Shown here piece after piece: positions 50,501 through 59,791 of a DNA stretch of 64,000 nt. Origin of the DNA: Pycnococcus provasolii (lineage: Eukaryota > Chlorophyta > Pseudoscourfieldiophyceae > Pseudoscourfieldiales). Below the pieces are notes generated by a model, which did not search any database, was not told the origin of the DNA, and was given only the letters and a program-made list of their open reading frames with translations. The stretch covers positions 186,001 through 250,000 of the forward strand of contig CP150572.1 in the NCBI GenBank assembly GCA_049487715.1, given 5' to 3'. Made by a program: the position numbers and the translations under genes. Position 1 is the first letter of the stretch; the number at the start of each line of letters is the position of its first letter.

Positions 50501-50715
50501 AGAGGTGCAGCAGCAGCTGTTGTTGCTGTTGTTGGCACCGCGGCGAGGTCACTTTCGAGGCCATACCCAACGGAGGAGGATACCACCACGGAGGAAGAAA
50601 CACCCGACGAAACTCCCATTCCCGGCCGGTTTGTTGGAGGAGCATGAGCATGAGATGAAGAAGGAGCTGACGCTGAAGCTGACAAGTCTCTGTCGAGGCC
50701 GAAGCCAGACGACAT
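47584..50715 (-). CDS. AHI1-like: Jouberin (AHI1)-like WD40 protein
   Basis: The protein has 1,043 residues from ATG 50715; upstream open frame starts only at TTG. The N-terminal 150 residues are low complexity with a threefold SYGLESDLAAVPTT repeat. A C2-like region follows, with SPFVRVHVVSETTGG, WETTLHIPNLLDPN and VAWTYLRLVPP, matching the jouberin segment before its WD40 repeats. At about residue 590, the stretch C-x-(I/V)-P, then THGATCVSFSPRGHLLAVAC, closely resembles the jouberin entry into its propeller, and about seven WD40-like repeats follow (WQHPCAVYAV, GGGDGTLRVWV, ALAFDHTGSRLYVGD, VSPDGKWVLAGSERG). The human C-terminal SH3 domain is absent; the tail is basic. Jouberin acts at the ciliary transition zone and basal body. 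Assignment is by motif recognition. Confidence 0.68.
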   Translation of the reverse strand: MSSGFGLDRDLSASASAPSSSHAHAPPTNRPGMGVSSGVSSSVVVSSSVGYGLESDLAAVPTTATTAAAAPLTRSSYGLESDLAAVPTTAAPLTRSSYGLESDLAAVPTTIAAAAAVPTITSTRPPTHLQTLSVPPAYPYPTTPNVSRVNVGYGSMPTTPRTPSSNADFHHATTTTTHITANQYDGAGLKVVVHGMSEMPRFDNADTKVATSPFVRVHVVSETTGGTITTHTGAAIAAVQTVPWNSTGSVPAWETTLHIPNLLDPNVLAHATPSGVLLLIEVVQPPASRVAWTYLRLVPPTTITPPPPPPHSQGAPSQPRLPPPPLPPLPRLGPHSLAMLPYDRPTNTGVFGTLAACLLAPTSLACCGCMRSDPYVGAPPTPGAPRGEAGMAYASFKRLQAARKVQTAAPSACCAPVDGTQAGTALSSRGFTGWRGAACKNATTPTVALRVTLDVHEPNRMVQSIFGNPKAEPSALSVSAPPGSPGVPRSPTAAAGEAVDTFAVSAEEIARSGVPHHARRSRDSTCQVPLMRETKLALPTHGATCVSFSPRGHLLAVACAPCGALNYAEIRVYAIELPGCPLLSRCKGHQAEIHALEWLPPRGASAQPDNDAAAGTANEDALLNQALPRGIDDSTRFATASSDYTAAMWEIAGPEAASERERRSAGGEPASPVNTWQHPCAVYAVAARHGGASLSHKTSDPLVITGGGDGTLRVWVASAEKKMGSPIATISISVPETLGRRSAMMATNAAEETRVCAITALAFDHTGSRLYVGDIIGLVREVGLDLTPSNGSGKAGGEYGLASEYMARGGASDAQESAKGVASESATTPILRQIRTSYAMLGSPVSSLAVVPTTKRIFAVARHSQAMMLDATSLNPTRHFVGLKLVAAAVQAAVSPDGKWVLAGSERGVPMLWSAESDIPVAHKHLAAWPKLTPSCLGVAWSPSAHRVAYVGPMGGAVLLTWDGITANPPVIGSASSKDKKGGVRAERASLTDKTNALVKQRPALPPLPDRLTPEDVSAMLARVREETRMARRSLRASASQRK
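50385..50575 (-). repeat. Three tandem 63-75-bp repeats in the jouberin-like gene
   Basis: Imperfect copies of ggcaccgcggcgaggtcact plus ttcgaggccgtacgaggagc encode the SYGLESDLAAVPTT motif three times, separated by Ala/Thr-rich spacers of different length. Confidence 0.85.
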
Positions 50716-50801
50716 GGTACCTGAAGTTGACACGAGAACAATGAAGAATGTAATAAGTAGCGCGGCCGATATGGGACGGGTCCACCCACCCACGTGGTCC
50801 A

Positions 50802-50818
50802 CCCCCCCCCGGCCGGGG
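50802..50818. promoter_or_regulatory. GC-rich box upstream of the jouberin-like gene
   Basis: CCCCCCCCCGGCCGGGG lies 87 bp before the ATG at 50715, at a spacing similar to the GC-rich boxes of four other genes. Confidence 0.35.
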
Positions 50819-51175
50819 TTCAAACGCGGAACCAGTACTACCAAGTTGAATGGAGCAACCCCACCTGAGGGGTCTGGTCAGGTCAAACCACCTACCTTTA
50901 CCTTAAGGTTTCCCTCCTCCTAATCGAGTCTTCTCCTCGCCAACGGTCATTTTTAAAAAACTTTATCTTAATCCACAGGTCTTTCCTTCTAATAAAGGTG
51001 GTGGTATTTATGACTTTATGTCAATGGGTCACAGGGGAGCATTTCAGGCGAGCTCTGGTCTCTGGACGGCCGCCACTACCTTAAGTCTGTCCATCACCGG
51101 GAATACTGGGGCACGGCATGTGTTTCTTGACCACCTTTACTGTAAAGGTAGTTCTTATGTGATGAGACACTGTTC

Positions 51176-51246
51176 GTTGTGTTGTGTTGTGTTGTGTTGT
51201 GTTGTGTTGTGTTGTGTTGTGTTGTGTTGTGTTGTGTTGTGTTGTG
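51176..51246 (+). repeat. (TTGTG)n microsatellite, about 14 units
   Basis: A perfect run of gttgt pentamers, intergenic, between the jouberin-like gene and the 3' end of THI4. Confidence 0.95.
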
Positions 51247-51489
51247 TCCCTTCCCACTTTTATGGGAAGGTTTCCCCAGGCGTGAACTCCGTGAATGCTC
51301 GTTATTCCTTCTACCAAACTACTTTATTACACCAGGTTATTCAGAACACCTGATCAGTAATGGATGAAAGGGAAAGTAGTATGGTTAAGAAGCCCTTCCT
51401 ACTGTGCGACTATGTACGTCTACGCAACCTCTGAATCCTCATGCCTCGTGCTGATGAGTGGGTGGTCAACCATCCATCAGAATTCAGAT

Positions 51490-52679
<1,190 letters not shown>

Positions 52680-52709
<30 letters not shown>

Positions 52710-52716
52710 CGTGAAC
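52680..52716 (-). repeat. (AAC)12-like microsatellite abutting the THI4 start codon
   Basis: On the minus strand a run of ACA/AAC triplets ends directly at ATGATG of THI4. It would form the immediate 5' UTR, or an N-terminal polyThr if translation began upstream at a non-ATG codon. Confidence 0.85.
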
Positions 52717-52831
52717 AAGAAGAAGAAAGAGTGGCACCTGGTAGTACTAGTTACGATAATCAATCAATGGCAGTGAAAAATGATAACGCCAGTGCAGTGG
52801 GTGCGTCCGGGGTGCAGGGTGCTTGCATGAG

Positions 52832-52920
52832 GCGTGCCCCGGTCAATAAAGTGAGTTGTTGTTAACCGTTTGGCGTGCCCCGGACTAAAAAGTGTGTTGT
52901 TGTTAACCGTTTTATCGGGG
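52832..52920 (+). repeat. Tandem repeat, two copies of about 43 bp
   Basis: The two copies share gcgtgccccgg, a variable taaa-containing middle, and gttgttgttaaccgtttt. They start near 52832 and 52874, upstream of THI4. Confidence 0.8.
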
Positions 52921-53681
52921 CAGCTGGATAAGATCGTCAAAAAAGCAAAAAGATCCTGAGATATTTATGGTTTTCAACACGTCACATGATTTTTAATGCA
53001 ATCGCCTAACCGAATTCTTAAAAAAAGTTCTTTTGACCCCGGACAGTTAACCTGAAAGGCCGGAGCCCCTGACCCGTCCCGTCCCAACAATCGAGTGCCC
53101 GTGTTGCTACATACGTACATAGTCTGCCAGGGCCTTCTCCCTCGAAACCACGGACCTGACGACCTCCCCATCGCCATCGATTGAGTGCGCCCGTCGCTGC
53201 CGCGGCGGCCTTCTCGCGTTTGCGCTTTGAGGAGTTGCTCCCATCCCCCAGGGTTCGCGTCTTGTATAGCGCTCATGATCTCCGGGTGCACCTTGCGCAT
53301 ATGAGCTCCTTGAGCCGTCAATCTACGCCGCCGTTCTCCTCGACGAGGCGGTGAACAGCACGCCAGATTCCCCGCATACTCCTAATATGCTCATAATCCG
53401 CGATCAGTTTTTTTCCCGTCACCCATGCTGCTTGGCTTTGAGTCAGGCTTGGCGTCCTAGAGCCGACTAGAGGCGAGGCTCGAAACTCGAAAAACGCGAA
53501 ACGAGCTCGCACCCACACGCGCCGCCTTGGGTTCTCAGAAACTCCGCGAAAGCGCCGTGTCCTTGAGGTCAAGGATGTGCAGGGCAAGTCTTAATGTCTT
53601 TGATGTCCACACTTCTTAGCGTGCTTGAGTTCGCGGCACCACGACGCCGCTCCCGATCAAATGTTATCCGCAACGGCGGAT

Positions 53682-53715
53682 CCCGGGCCGGCCCAATCCT
53701 GCAGGGCCCGGGGGG
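53682..53715. promoter_or_regulatory. Paired GC-rich boxes upstream of the HEPN-like gene
   Basis: CCCGGGCCGGCCC (53682-53694) and GGGCCCGGGGGG (53704-53715) lie 78-111 bp before the ATG at 53793. Confidence 0.38.
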
Positions 53716-53792
53716 CAGGGCGGAAGGGCGGGGGCTTTCGCAAACGGTTTTCCGCGCCCATCCATATCTTTGTAACCACCTTGTTTTTGATC

Positions 53793-54353
53793 ATGGGCGC
53801 GACGACGAGCAGCATCAGCAGCACATCCAGCAGTAATAGCATATTCCTGCCTCACGCCAGCACGGGCCTTCCTCCTGCTCGTGCAGTTTTGTCGATTGCT
53901 CTAATCAGAAACGAGTACGAGCTTAGCATTCGAGCCTCGAAGCACCTCGAGTGCTTACTGAAAGCGCTACTTATGATGGGTCCGGGCAATCCGGGCAGAA
54001 CTAATCCACTTTCGGCGGCTCAGCCTGGGGCTCATCATGGCGCTGCTCAGAATGCTCATTTTGGTGGTGCGCGCGGACTGAACGAGCTACTCGAAGAACT
54101 CCTGAAGAGATATCCCACGGCGGTCGGGACGATGTTCACTGACGCAAATATCAAAGCCATCAGGTTGATTGTGGGTATGAGAAACAGACTCATTCACGAC
54201 ATTTCGTATACCCAAATGGATAACAGGACGAAGTTCGTCGAGGCGTTCAAGGAAGCGGACAGGTGCTTAAGAGCGGCGCGTGCATCCTTCTTAATCAACG
54301 AACAACAGCAAACGGCCAAAACCAAGAAGGCGTCGAGCTGTGCCATCATGTAA
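53793..54353 (+). CDS. Small HEPN-like protein with N-myristoylation signal and C-terminal CaaX box
   Basis: The protein has 186 residues from ATG 53793. It begins MGATTSS, a classic N-myristoyltransferase signature (Gly2, Ser/Thr at 5-6), and ends KKASSCAIM, a CaaX prenylation box preceded by a polybasic/Ser segment. The middle is helical: ALIRNEYELSIRASKHLECL, then GLNELLEELLKRYPT, then IKAIRLIVGMRNRLIHDISY with RNRLIH at residues 130-135. R-N-x-x-x-H inside a four-helix arrangement is the hallmark of HEPN-fold proteins, many of which are RNases or nucleic-acid-associated. The upstream ORF extension lacks a better ATG and crosses a GC-rich promoter-like stretch. A membrane-attached role is inferred from the two lipid signals; RNase activity is not shown. 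Confidence 0.6.
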   Translation: MGATTSSISSTSSSNSIFLPHASTGLPPARAVLSIALIRNEYELSIRASKHLECLLKALLMMGPGNPGRTNPLSAAQPGAHHGAAQNAHFGGARGLNELLEELLKRYPTAVGTMFTDANIKAIRLIVGMRNRLIHDISYTQMDNRTKFVEAFKEADRCLRAARASFLINEQQQTAKTKKASSCAIM

Positions 54354-54403
54354 AAAATACGTATCATCATCATCATCTAGCTAGGTTATGTATTTTTTTT
54401 ATC

Positions 54404-56953
54404 TTACTTCTCTTTACCGGCTCCGGAGACTCCGCCGCTCGAACTCGACGTCATCGCCGCACGAGCCTGCTTCATGCGCTCAGCCATGGACGCCGCGGCG
54501 CCTGCACGCGCCTCTGCCATGCGCCTAAGAACGCCGCCGCCACTTCCTACACCGTCGCCGCCGCTTCCTCCACCGCGCATTTCCGTCACACGTAACCGCT
54601 CGACGCTCGTCGCGTCGGGAAGGAGCATCTCAAGAGCCTCGGCGGGAGCAGCGGCAGCCTTCAGCATCGCCTCCGCACGGCCCATCTCCTTCTCCACCAA
54701 CCGCTTGCCGCCGCTCGCGCCACTAGTCACGCAACTCAGCAAATTGCTCCTCACAACCTGCGTGTCAAGAAGAAGCTGCTGCAGACCAGCCTCGCTCACG
54801 CGACGGCACCGAGCAACCGCCCAGCGCCAACGCGCAGTGAAGCTGCCAAAGAGCTTGTCCACAATATAAGACTCGTTCGCCTCGCCTAAAATGGAGGAAA
54901 TCAAGGGAAGCGCGCTGCGAAGAACTGCCGCAACCTCGCCAACGTACGCACTCTCATCGCCAATCTCGTGGTACTGGTCCCACGACACCGCGCCGAGAGC
55001 AGTCAGAGCGTCGTCGAGGCGCGTCTCCACCGCAAGAACCAACAGCGTTGCGCCACGAGCCTTCAGATCCACGAAACACTCCTCGACATCCTCAAATTCC
55101 ACGCCTCCAGCCATCTCCTCGTCGACAAAACCACGCACGGCTTCCGCCAACCCAAACAGCGTGCTAGCCACGTAGTCAGCCGTCTCCACGACGAGACACA
55201 CACGAGCGAGCATGTCGTCTTCCACCTTCACCTTCCACGTTGTCGCCGGAGAGAGCGCGCCGGTGGTTGCAGCCGCCACCATCGCCGCCGCGGCACCATC
55301 GCTCGCCACCGCGGCGTCCGCGCCCTTCGGCGCAGCGGCATTCCAGATGGCCTCGGCGTAGCGTCGAAGCACCTTCTTAAACGACACGTGCAGCTGGAAG
55401 AGCGCGTTCCCACGCGTCATCCGCGAGCACCTCTTCAAGCTTCGCTTCATCTGTAAGAACAGCTGCGTGGCGCTCGTGAGCACGGAGTTGTCGCTATTCT
55501 CCTCTCTGTGCCACTTCTCACCAGCCACGAGGCGTGCCACCGCCTCGCAAAGCTCGCGCTCTTCCGCTGCAACGTATCCTCCCATGTGAGGCTCGAAGCA
55601 CGAGCTGATGAGGCCGCGGAAGTCCGTCTTGGCCGCCGCGTCGGCTGCACCCTCCATGCCTCGCGCGGCGCGACCCTGGCCTGAAGCCTCGAGTGCGTCG
55701 CGTTCGCGCTGCCTCCTTTCTCGCTCGTACCGCTTGCGAATCGCGGTAGCGGAGGTTGCCTCCTCCTCGTCGTCGAGCCCGAGCCCGTCGTCGTTGCTTC
55801 GCTCACCGCCGCCGCCGCCGTCGACGGTAAACCGATCGGCGAGTTCCTGCTCGAATTCCAGCGTCCTAGTCAGCGCGGGAATGAGTACATCCACGCTCAC
55901 GGCAGCCTCGGCTCCGTCGAGCGCCGCGGTGAGCTGAGCGGCGGTCACCTTGCAGAATGCAACGCTGAGCAGCTGCGGCACACGCCACTCCGAGGGGAAC
56001 ACGTCGAACGTGCGCGCTCTCTCGTTGAGTCGACGCAGTAGCCATGCATACCTTCTGTCTGTTTTTTCAAGAGCCGGTGCGCCGACGTCGCGTCCGTCGA
56101 ACGCCATCGTGTACGCGCTGAGTTCGCGCTCGCAGAGACGGTCCACAACCTCGGCGCGCACCTGCGCGCCGAGCGCGTCGACGACCGCGCAAGCGCCGCG
56201 CATGCGCGCGAGCAGTGCGGCATCCTCCGCCGTCTCGACGACGTCCTGCGCGTCATCCTCGGCGTTGCTGGACGATAGCCTACTCATAGCATCAAAGTCT
56301 CCGAGCGCGTGCGCTCGCAGCACAGCCTTGATTCCGTTCAGCTTAGCGCGCAGCTCGGCGATGCGCGGCACGGACGTCATGTTGTCGAAGTGCATCGCCA
56401 GCTCGTTGACCGCGCCGAGCAGGTTGGCGGCGTCCACGTAGCTTCTTTTTTCGGCGAGCGTTTCCAGCTGGTCCGTCGCGGACACGAGCATCGCCAGCCG
56501 CCTTAGCGTCGTGATGGTTGACGTGAGATGTTTTTTGGCGTTGTCGAGTTTTCGAATGTCCCTGCATATTTCCTGCACCATTCCTTCTGACTGCGCGGCT
56601 TTCCTTTTGATGTCCGCGACTTTCGTCGTGAGTTCGCTCACAGCACGCATTGCGGTAGCAAGTTCCTGTCTCGCTTGCGATCCTCGTGCGGATTGCTGGT
56701 GGATGGCGAGCATGATGGACGAATCCACCACGTTTATTTTCCGACGAAGTTGACTGATACTAGAATCCACTTTAGACAGAGATGACTCGGACGGAAACAG
56801 ACGATTGATGAAGTCAACACTGCTGAACCCCTCAGCAGAAAACAAGGCAGACGACGACGAATCAGAGTCTTCTTCAGAGGCTTCAGGAGAGGGAGTGGGA
56901 TGCAAGTGCAACGTTTCATCATCCGGATCCGACATTATTGGGGACATGGACAT
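54404..56953 (-). CDS. VPS53: VPS53, GARP/EARP tethering complex subunit
   Basis: The protein has 849 residues from ATG 56953; later Mets at 56947 and 56935 are alternatives. The N-terminal part carries FSSVDFINRLFPSESSLSKV, VQEICRDIRKLDNAKKHLTS and TITTLRRLAMLVSATDQLET with RSYVDAANLLGAV, the conserved coiled-coil signature of VPS53. The remainder is helical with Ala-rich inserts (e.g. poly-Ala and an acidic DDGLGLDDEEEA segment), in keeping with a CATCHR-type tether. The length is close to the roughly 830 residues usual for the family. It acts at the trans-Golgi network, tethering endosome-derived vesicles with VPS51, VPS52 and VPS54. It converges with the HEPN-like gene, stops 50 bp apart. 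A GC-rich box lies 55 bp upstream. Confidence 0.9.
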   Translation of the reverse strand: MSMSPIMSDPDDETLHLHPTPSPEASEEDSDSSSSALFSAEGFSSVDFINRLFPSESSLSKVDSSISQLRRKINVVDSSIMLAIHQQSARGSQARQELATAMRAVSELTTKVADIKRKAAQSEGMVQEICRDIRKLDNAKKHLTSTITTLRRLAMLVSATDQLETLAEKRSYVDAANLLGAVNELAMHFDNMTSVPRIAELRAKLNGIKAVLRAHALGDFDAMSRLSSSNAEDDAQDVVETAEDAALLARMRGACAVVDALGAQVRAEVVDRLCERELSAYTMAFDGRDVGAPALEKTDRRYAWLLRRLNERARTFDVFPSEWRVPQLLSVAFCKVTAAQLTAALDGAEAAVSVDVLIPALTRTLEFEQELADRFTVDGGGGGERSNDDGLGLDDEEEATSATAIRKRYERERRQRERDALEASGQGRAARGMEGAADAAAKTDFRGLISSCFEPHMGGYVAAEERELCEAVARLVAGEKWHREENSDNSVLTSATQLFLQMKRSLKRCSRMTRGNALFQLHVSFKKVLRRYAEAIWNAAAPKGADAAVASDGAAAAMVAAATTGALSPATTWKVKVEDDMLARVCLVVETADYVASTLFGLAEAVRGFVDEEMAGGVEFEDVEECFVDLKARGATLLVLAVETRLDDALTALGAVSWDQYHEIGDESAYVGEVAAVLRSALPLISSILGEANESYIVDKLFGSFTARWRWAVARCRRVSEAGLQQLLLDTQVVRSNLLSCVTSGASGGKRLVEKEMGRAEAMLKAAAAPAEALEMLLPDATSVERLRVTEMRGGGSGGDGVGSGGGVLRRMAEARAGAAASMAERMKQARAAMTSSSSGGVSGAGKEK

Positions 56954-57520
56954 GCCCCAGAAGGAAAGATGAATGCGAGAAGAAAGAAGCGTCTTCTCCC
57001 CTGCCCTGGGCCCCCGGGCCGGGATCCCGTGGGACCTGCCTTTGGTTGGGGATACTTCACTGATCGTCATTCTAGGTCCGTCTTGGGGTTCGCCGGATGG
57101 GACCCGCACTTCCTGCCTGGAGGAAGGCCCGCAGCGAACCTGGTGCTTTCTCGGACCGGTGGTAGGGCGCGCCGGGCTGCTTTGGGTACGTCGACGTCAT
57201 CCACATCTACTGGCTCAATTGCCCAGCGCACGAGCGTGCGATGAGCACTCGCAAGGAGGGCGTGCCGACGGTCGCATTCAACGCAGCTGCGATACCAGGG
57301 CTCGCCTTGGGGCGACCACGGAGCAGAGCGCGGAGCTAAATTTTGCTGAGGTTTTTCCGCATTATCCCTTGCGGGGCGGCACGGCGCCGCCCTACAAGGT
57401 GCTTTACCATGAAGAAAAGGAGACACTTACAGCCGCGACGTACACGACCATCTGCGAACGAAAAAAGTTCATAAAAAGTTCAAAAAAGAGCCGAAACGTA
57501 TCACTGCCACAATTTATACA
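56954..57520. other. Divergent intergenic region upstream of VPS53 and the deaminase-like gene
   Basis: It contains the GC-rich box at 57008-57029. An open frame through 57300-57480 (LNFAEVFPHYPLRGG and further) reads like possible coding sequence but has no ATG or recognised content, so it is not called. Confidence 0.45.
57008..57029. promoter_or_regulatory. GC-rich GGCCCCCGGGCC box upstream of VPS53
   Basis: GGGCCCCCGGGCC followed by GGGATCCCG lies 55 bp upstream of the VPS53 ATG and shares an exact 12-mer with the box upstream of TPT copy C. Confidence 0.42.
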
Positions 57521-58034
57521 ATGGAAGACCGAAAAGTATGTGAAGTGTCTAGGTTTTGTGGAGCGTGTTCAAGCACTCTGGGCGTGGTCCCATCCACGTA
57601 TGGGGCACATGTAGAGCCCCAGGCTCTTCGAATTTTGGAAATTAACAAAGATTGCAAAGTTTGCGTTAGTGTAGTCCCATGCCCTTCTTGTGCTCGCATT
57701 ATCGCACAAGACGGGCGTGTGAAGGAGGTTCGCTACTGGTTGGGCTCTGGTTGGGGCTTGCACGATTTTTCAAAACCCGTGTTTGCGCAAGCACAAATGT
57801 GTTTGCGCAAACACGGTCTGGAAATCGTCCAGGTTAGCACGGACTACTTACGGCTCCGGTGGCGAGGTAGCGAATGCAGCAAGTTGCGCAGCACTTCGGC
57901 AGTGCTCATGTGAGACTTGGAAAGACTTCAGTAGGCAGAAGGATTATCGCAATGAGACGGCGCGGGAATTCATGGCGAAGTTGATACTCGAGTTGATCGA
58001 GAATCGTTTACTCGAGGATGTTTGGAATTTGTGA
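57521..58034 (+). CDS. Cytidine/dCMP deaminase-like protein, probably frame-broken near its 3' end
   Basis: From ATG 57521 the frame gives 130 residues with the zinc-dependent deaminase signature: GAHVEPQAL (His30, Glu32) and VVPCPSCARIIAQDGRVKEV (Cys54, Cys57). These are the H-x-E and P-C-x-x-C motifs that bind zinc and activate water. The N-terminal strand region is short (29 residues), so upstream sequence may be missing. The ORF stops at 57913, but another frame continues in good coding style (ETWKDFSRQKDYRNETAREF, MAKLILELIENRLLEDVWNL) to a TGA at 58032-58034. This suggests an indel between about 57830 and 57900 or an unrecognised splice. It likely deaminates a pyrimidine (deoxy)nucleotide, a base in RNA, or a related substrate; the class is not resolved. 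Confidence 0.6.
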
Positions 58035-58083
58035 TTTGTCCTTTATTACTGCAACTAATGTCAATGTGGAAAAAACAAGCCAG

Positions 58084-59529
58084 CTACATTCCAAATGGGG
58101 CGCATGGTTCATCCGCCGCTGCCACCTTATTGATGACGATGTCGTCGTCACTTGAATTGAATCGAATCAAAGCACAAGGCTGAGATGGCTCAGCGCATCC
58201 GTTTAGGCATGCTGTCTGTTGTAGTAGACTACACCGTCGACAATCCCCGCCACAAGAAGGGTTGCATTGGAGATTGTCACCGTAGCCGTCCATAAGTTGG
58301 TATTCTCTTGCCTTCTCAGCCGACGTGTTTGACGACGAAGCTTGCCACCACAACGACGTTGCTTGAATTGGTGACGTTTGACCGATATATTGCGCATTCG
58401 TCGCGAAATGCGAATAGCACGACGGGATGTAAAAGCCCAATCCAGAGCCGAACCTTGCAATCCCATTTGCAAGGTCTTGCTCAAGGCGTTTGCCCCACTC
58501 GCGTAAGCCTTGACTCGGACCTGCTAAATTCAAGCATGCTGGCAAGCTAGCGATCCCACAAACCAAAGCTCCTGCGGCCTCCGGGTAGGAATCCCATCGG
58601 TTGTTGCGTATCATCCATGACGTGACATTCGAATTCATAAGAATCTTGTCGCATGTGGAGCATGCGATGACTGCCCTCACCACGTCGACGCTCGTGTCGT
58701 CCGTCACCACTGTCGGCCAATCCATCGCCTCACCACCATCATCATTCTTGCGTGGCAATTCCGCTGCTAGGCACGCCTTGTGCACGTCACCACCAAAAAA
58801 CTGCTGCGCCATCGTACGTTCGCGCATTGCATCGTCGGTTGTAAGCGGCGTTTCTGTAAGGTCTAATTTCCACGATGGAAACCAGCCGGAATCGACCACG
58901 GCTCTCACTTCTACACCTAACGGTGTGAGGCGCTGCTTGATCACGTCAGCAACGTTGCATACGCCGATGGCGCCTGCGCTTTCTCCTAAAAGCACCAGCT
59001 CAGATGCGTTGGCGAGGCTAGGAAGAAGCTCGTCAATCACTGCCATGACAATGCTATGTCCCATGATCGGAAGGTTTGCCCAATTGCTGCTTCGTTTCGC
59101 GGTTCCACGCCACACGTCTCCACTGCAATAGGGAATACGCACTTTGTTGAAGGCGTAAAATGGTGAACCTTCGTCGTCAAGAAGCTGCACACGGTTAGGC
59201 GACGTGTTGCGGCGAAAGGAACCAAGAGCTGTCCTGGAACGTGCCACACAGTCCGCTTGGCTTCGACACAGTCCTCCGCCTTGCAGGAATACGACAAACT
59301 TGTCCCTGTCTTTTGATTCACCGGCAGCCTTTTCCAGGAAGAATCCTGCTGGATTGCCATCTAGGCACAACGCGGACGACGTCTCTGGGAGAGTGATGCG
59401 CTGCACGGACGACGACGCATCAGCAAAAGCACCACCGGTATTAGTAGTAGTAGTAGTAGTCGCGGCGTGCAGTAGTATGGCAACCGTGAAGAACCAGCGG
59501 TGAAGCAACATCTTCGCCATCGTCATCAT
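58084..59529 (-). CDS. Secreted pectin acetylesterase/Notum-family carboxylesterase
   Basis: The protein has 481 residues from ATG 59529, chosen because it is followed by a signal peptide (MLLHRWFFTVAILLHAAT); an in-frame ATG at 59745 would bury that signal. The domain carries the PAE/Notum landmarks LCLDGNPAGFFL, KFVVFLQGGGLCRSQADC, VRIPYCSGDVWRGTA, LVLLGESAGAIGV (nucleophile Ser in GxSxG) and IPSCYSHFA (catalytic His region). Cysteines are abundant, as expected for an extracellular enzyme. In plants the family removes acetyl groups from pectin, while animal Notum removes a lipid from Wnt. In a green alga a cell-wall or matrix polysaccharide deacetylase is the natural inference. It is divergent to the protease gene at 59792, with 262 bp between starts. 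Confidence 0.9.
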   Translation of the reverse strand: MMTMAKMLLHRWFFTVAILLHAATTTTTTNTGGAFADASSSVQRITLPETSSALCLDGNPAGFFLEKAAGESKDRDKFVVFLQGGGLCRSQADCVARSRTALGSFRRNTSPNRVQLLDDEGSPFYAFNKVRIPYCSGDVWRGTAKRSSNWANLPIMGHSIVMAVIDELLPSLANASELVLLGESAGAIGVCNVADVIKQRLTPLGVEVRAVVDSGWFPSWKLDLTETPLTTDDAMRERTMAQQFFGGDVHKACLAAELPRKNDDGGEAMDWPTVVTDDTSVDVVRAVIACSTCDKILMNSNVTSWMIRNNRWDSYPEAAGALVCGIASLPACLNLAGPSQGLREWGKRLEQDLANGIARFGSGLGFYIPSCYSHFATNAQYIGQTSPIQATSLWWQASSSNTSAEKAREYQLMDGYGDNLQCNPSCGGDCRRCSLLQQTACLNGCAEPSQPCALIRFNSSDDDIVINKVAAADEPCAPFGM

Positions 59530-59791
59530 GTGATGGTTGAAAACCTGGATGCGATCAGAGGGGTGAAGCAGTTGCGGACTGCCTTTGGACAGACTATGAG
59601 TGGCGGGGCCGTAACTATATTTCTTTTCTGAAGTCGGCAGCACATAACCAGTTTTCATGAAGCGGTATCCAGCAATTTGATACTTTCCCCTCCCCTCCTC
59701 CATCCTCCACACTTCCATCATAGCGGGGCTGTAACGTATCTTCATACATGCTTGGAAAGGAACAAGTAGTAATTAAAAATTGGTACGTCTA

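Larger units (their letters stand above)
50716..51489. other. Intergenic region with pentanucleotide microsatellite
   Basis: It holds the GC-rich box at 50802-50818 (87 bp upstream of the jouberin-like ATG) and the GTTGT microsatellite at about 51176-51246. No coding gene is supported. Confidence 0.55.
52717..53792. other. Intergenic region with 45-bp tandem repeat; no confident gene
   Basis: Two overlapping minus-strand open frames (53318-53587 and 52974-53321) both start at TTG and match nothing I recognise. They may be remnants, and the second contains an HMRKVH zinc-finger-like scrap. The GC-rich boxes at 53682-53715 lie near the HEPN-like gene. Confidence 0.45.

Noticed and set aside
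53318-53587. 89-aa minus ORF and overlapping 115-aa ORF (52974-53321)
   Set aside because: Both start at TTG, overlap out of frame and match no family; at most a decayed remnant.
56973-57614. 213-aa plus ORF before the deaminase-like gene
   Set aside because: It begins in the GC-rich promoter-like stretch and overlaps the deaminase start in another frame; some coding-like residues but no ATG-led model.
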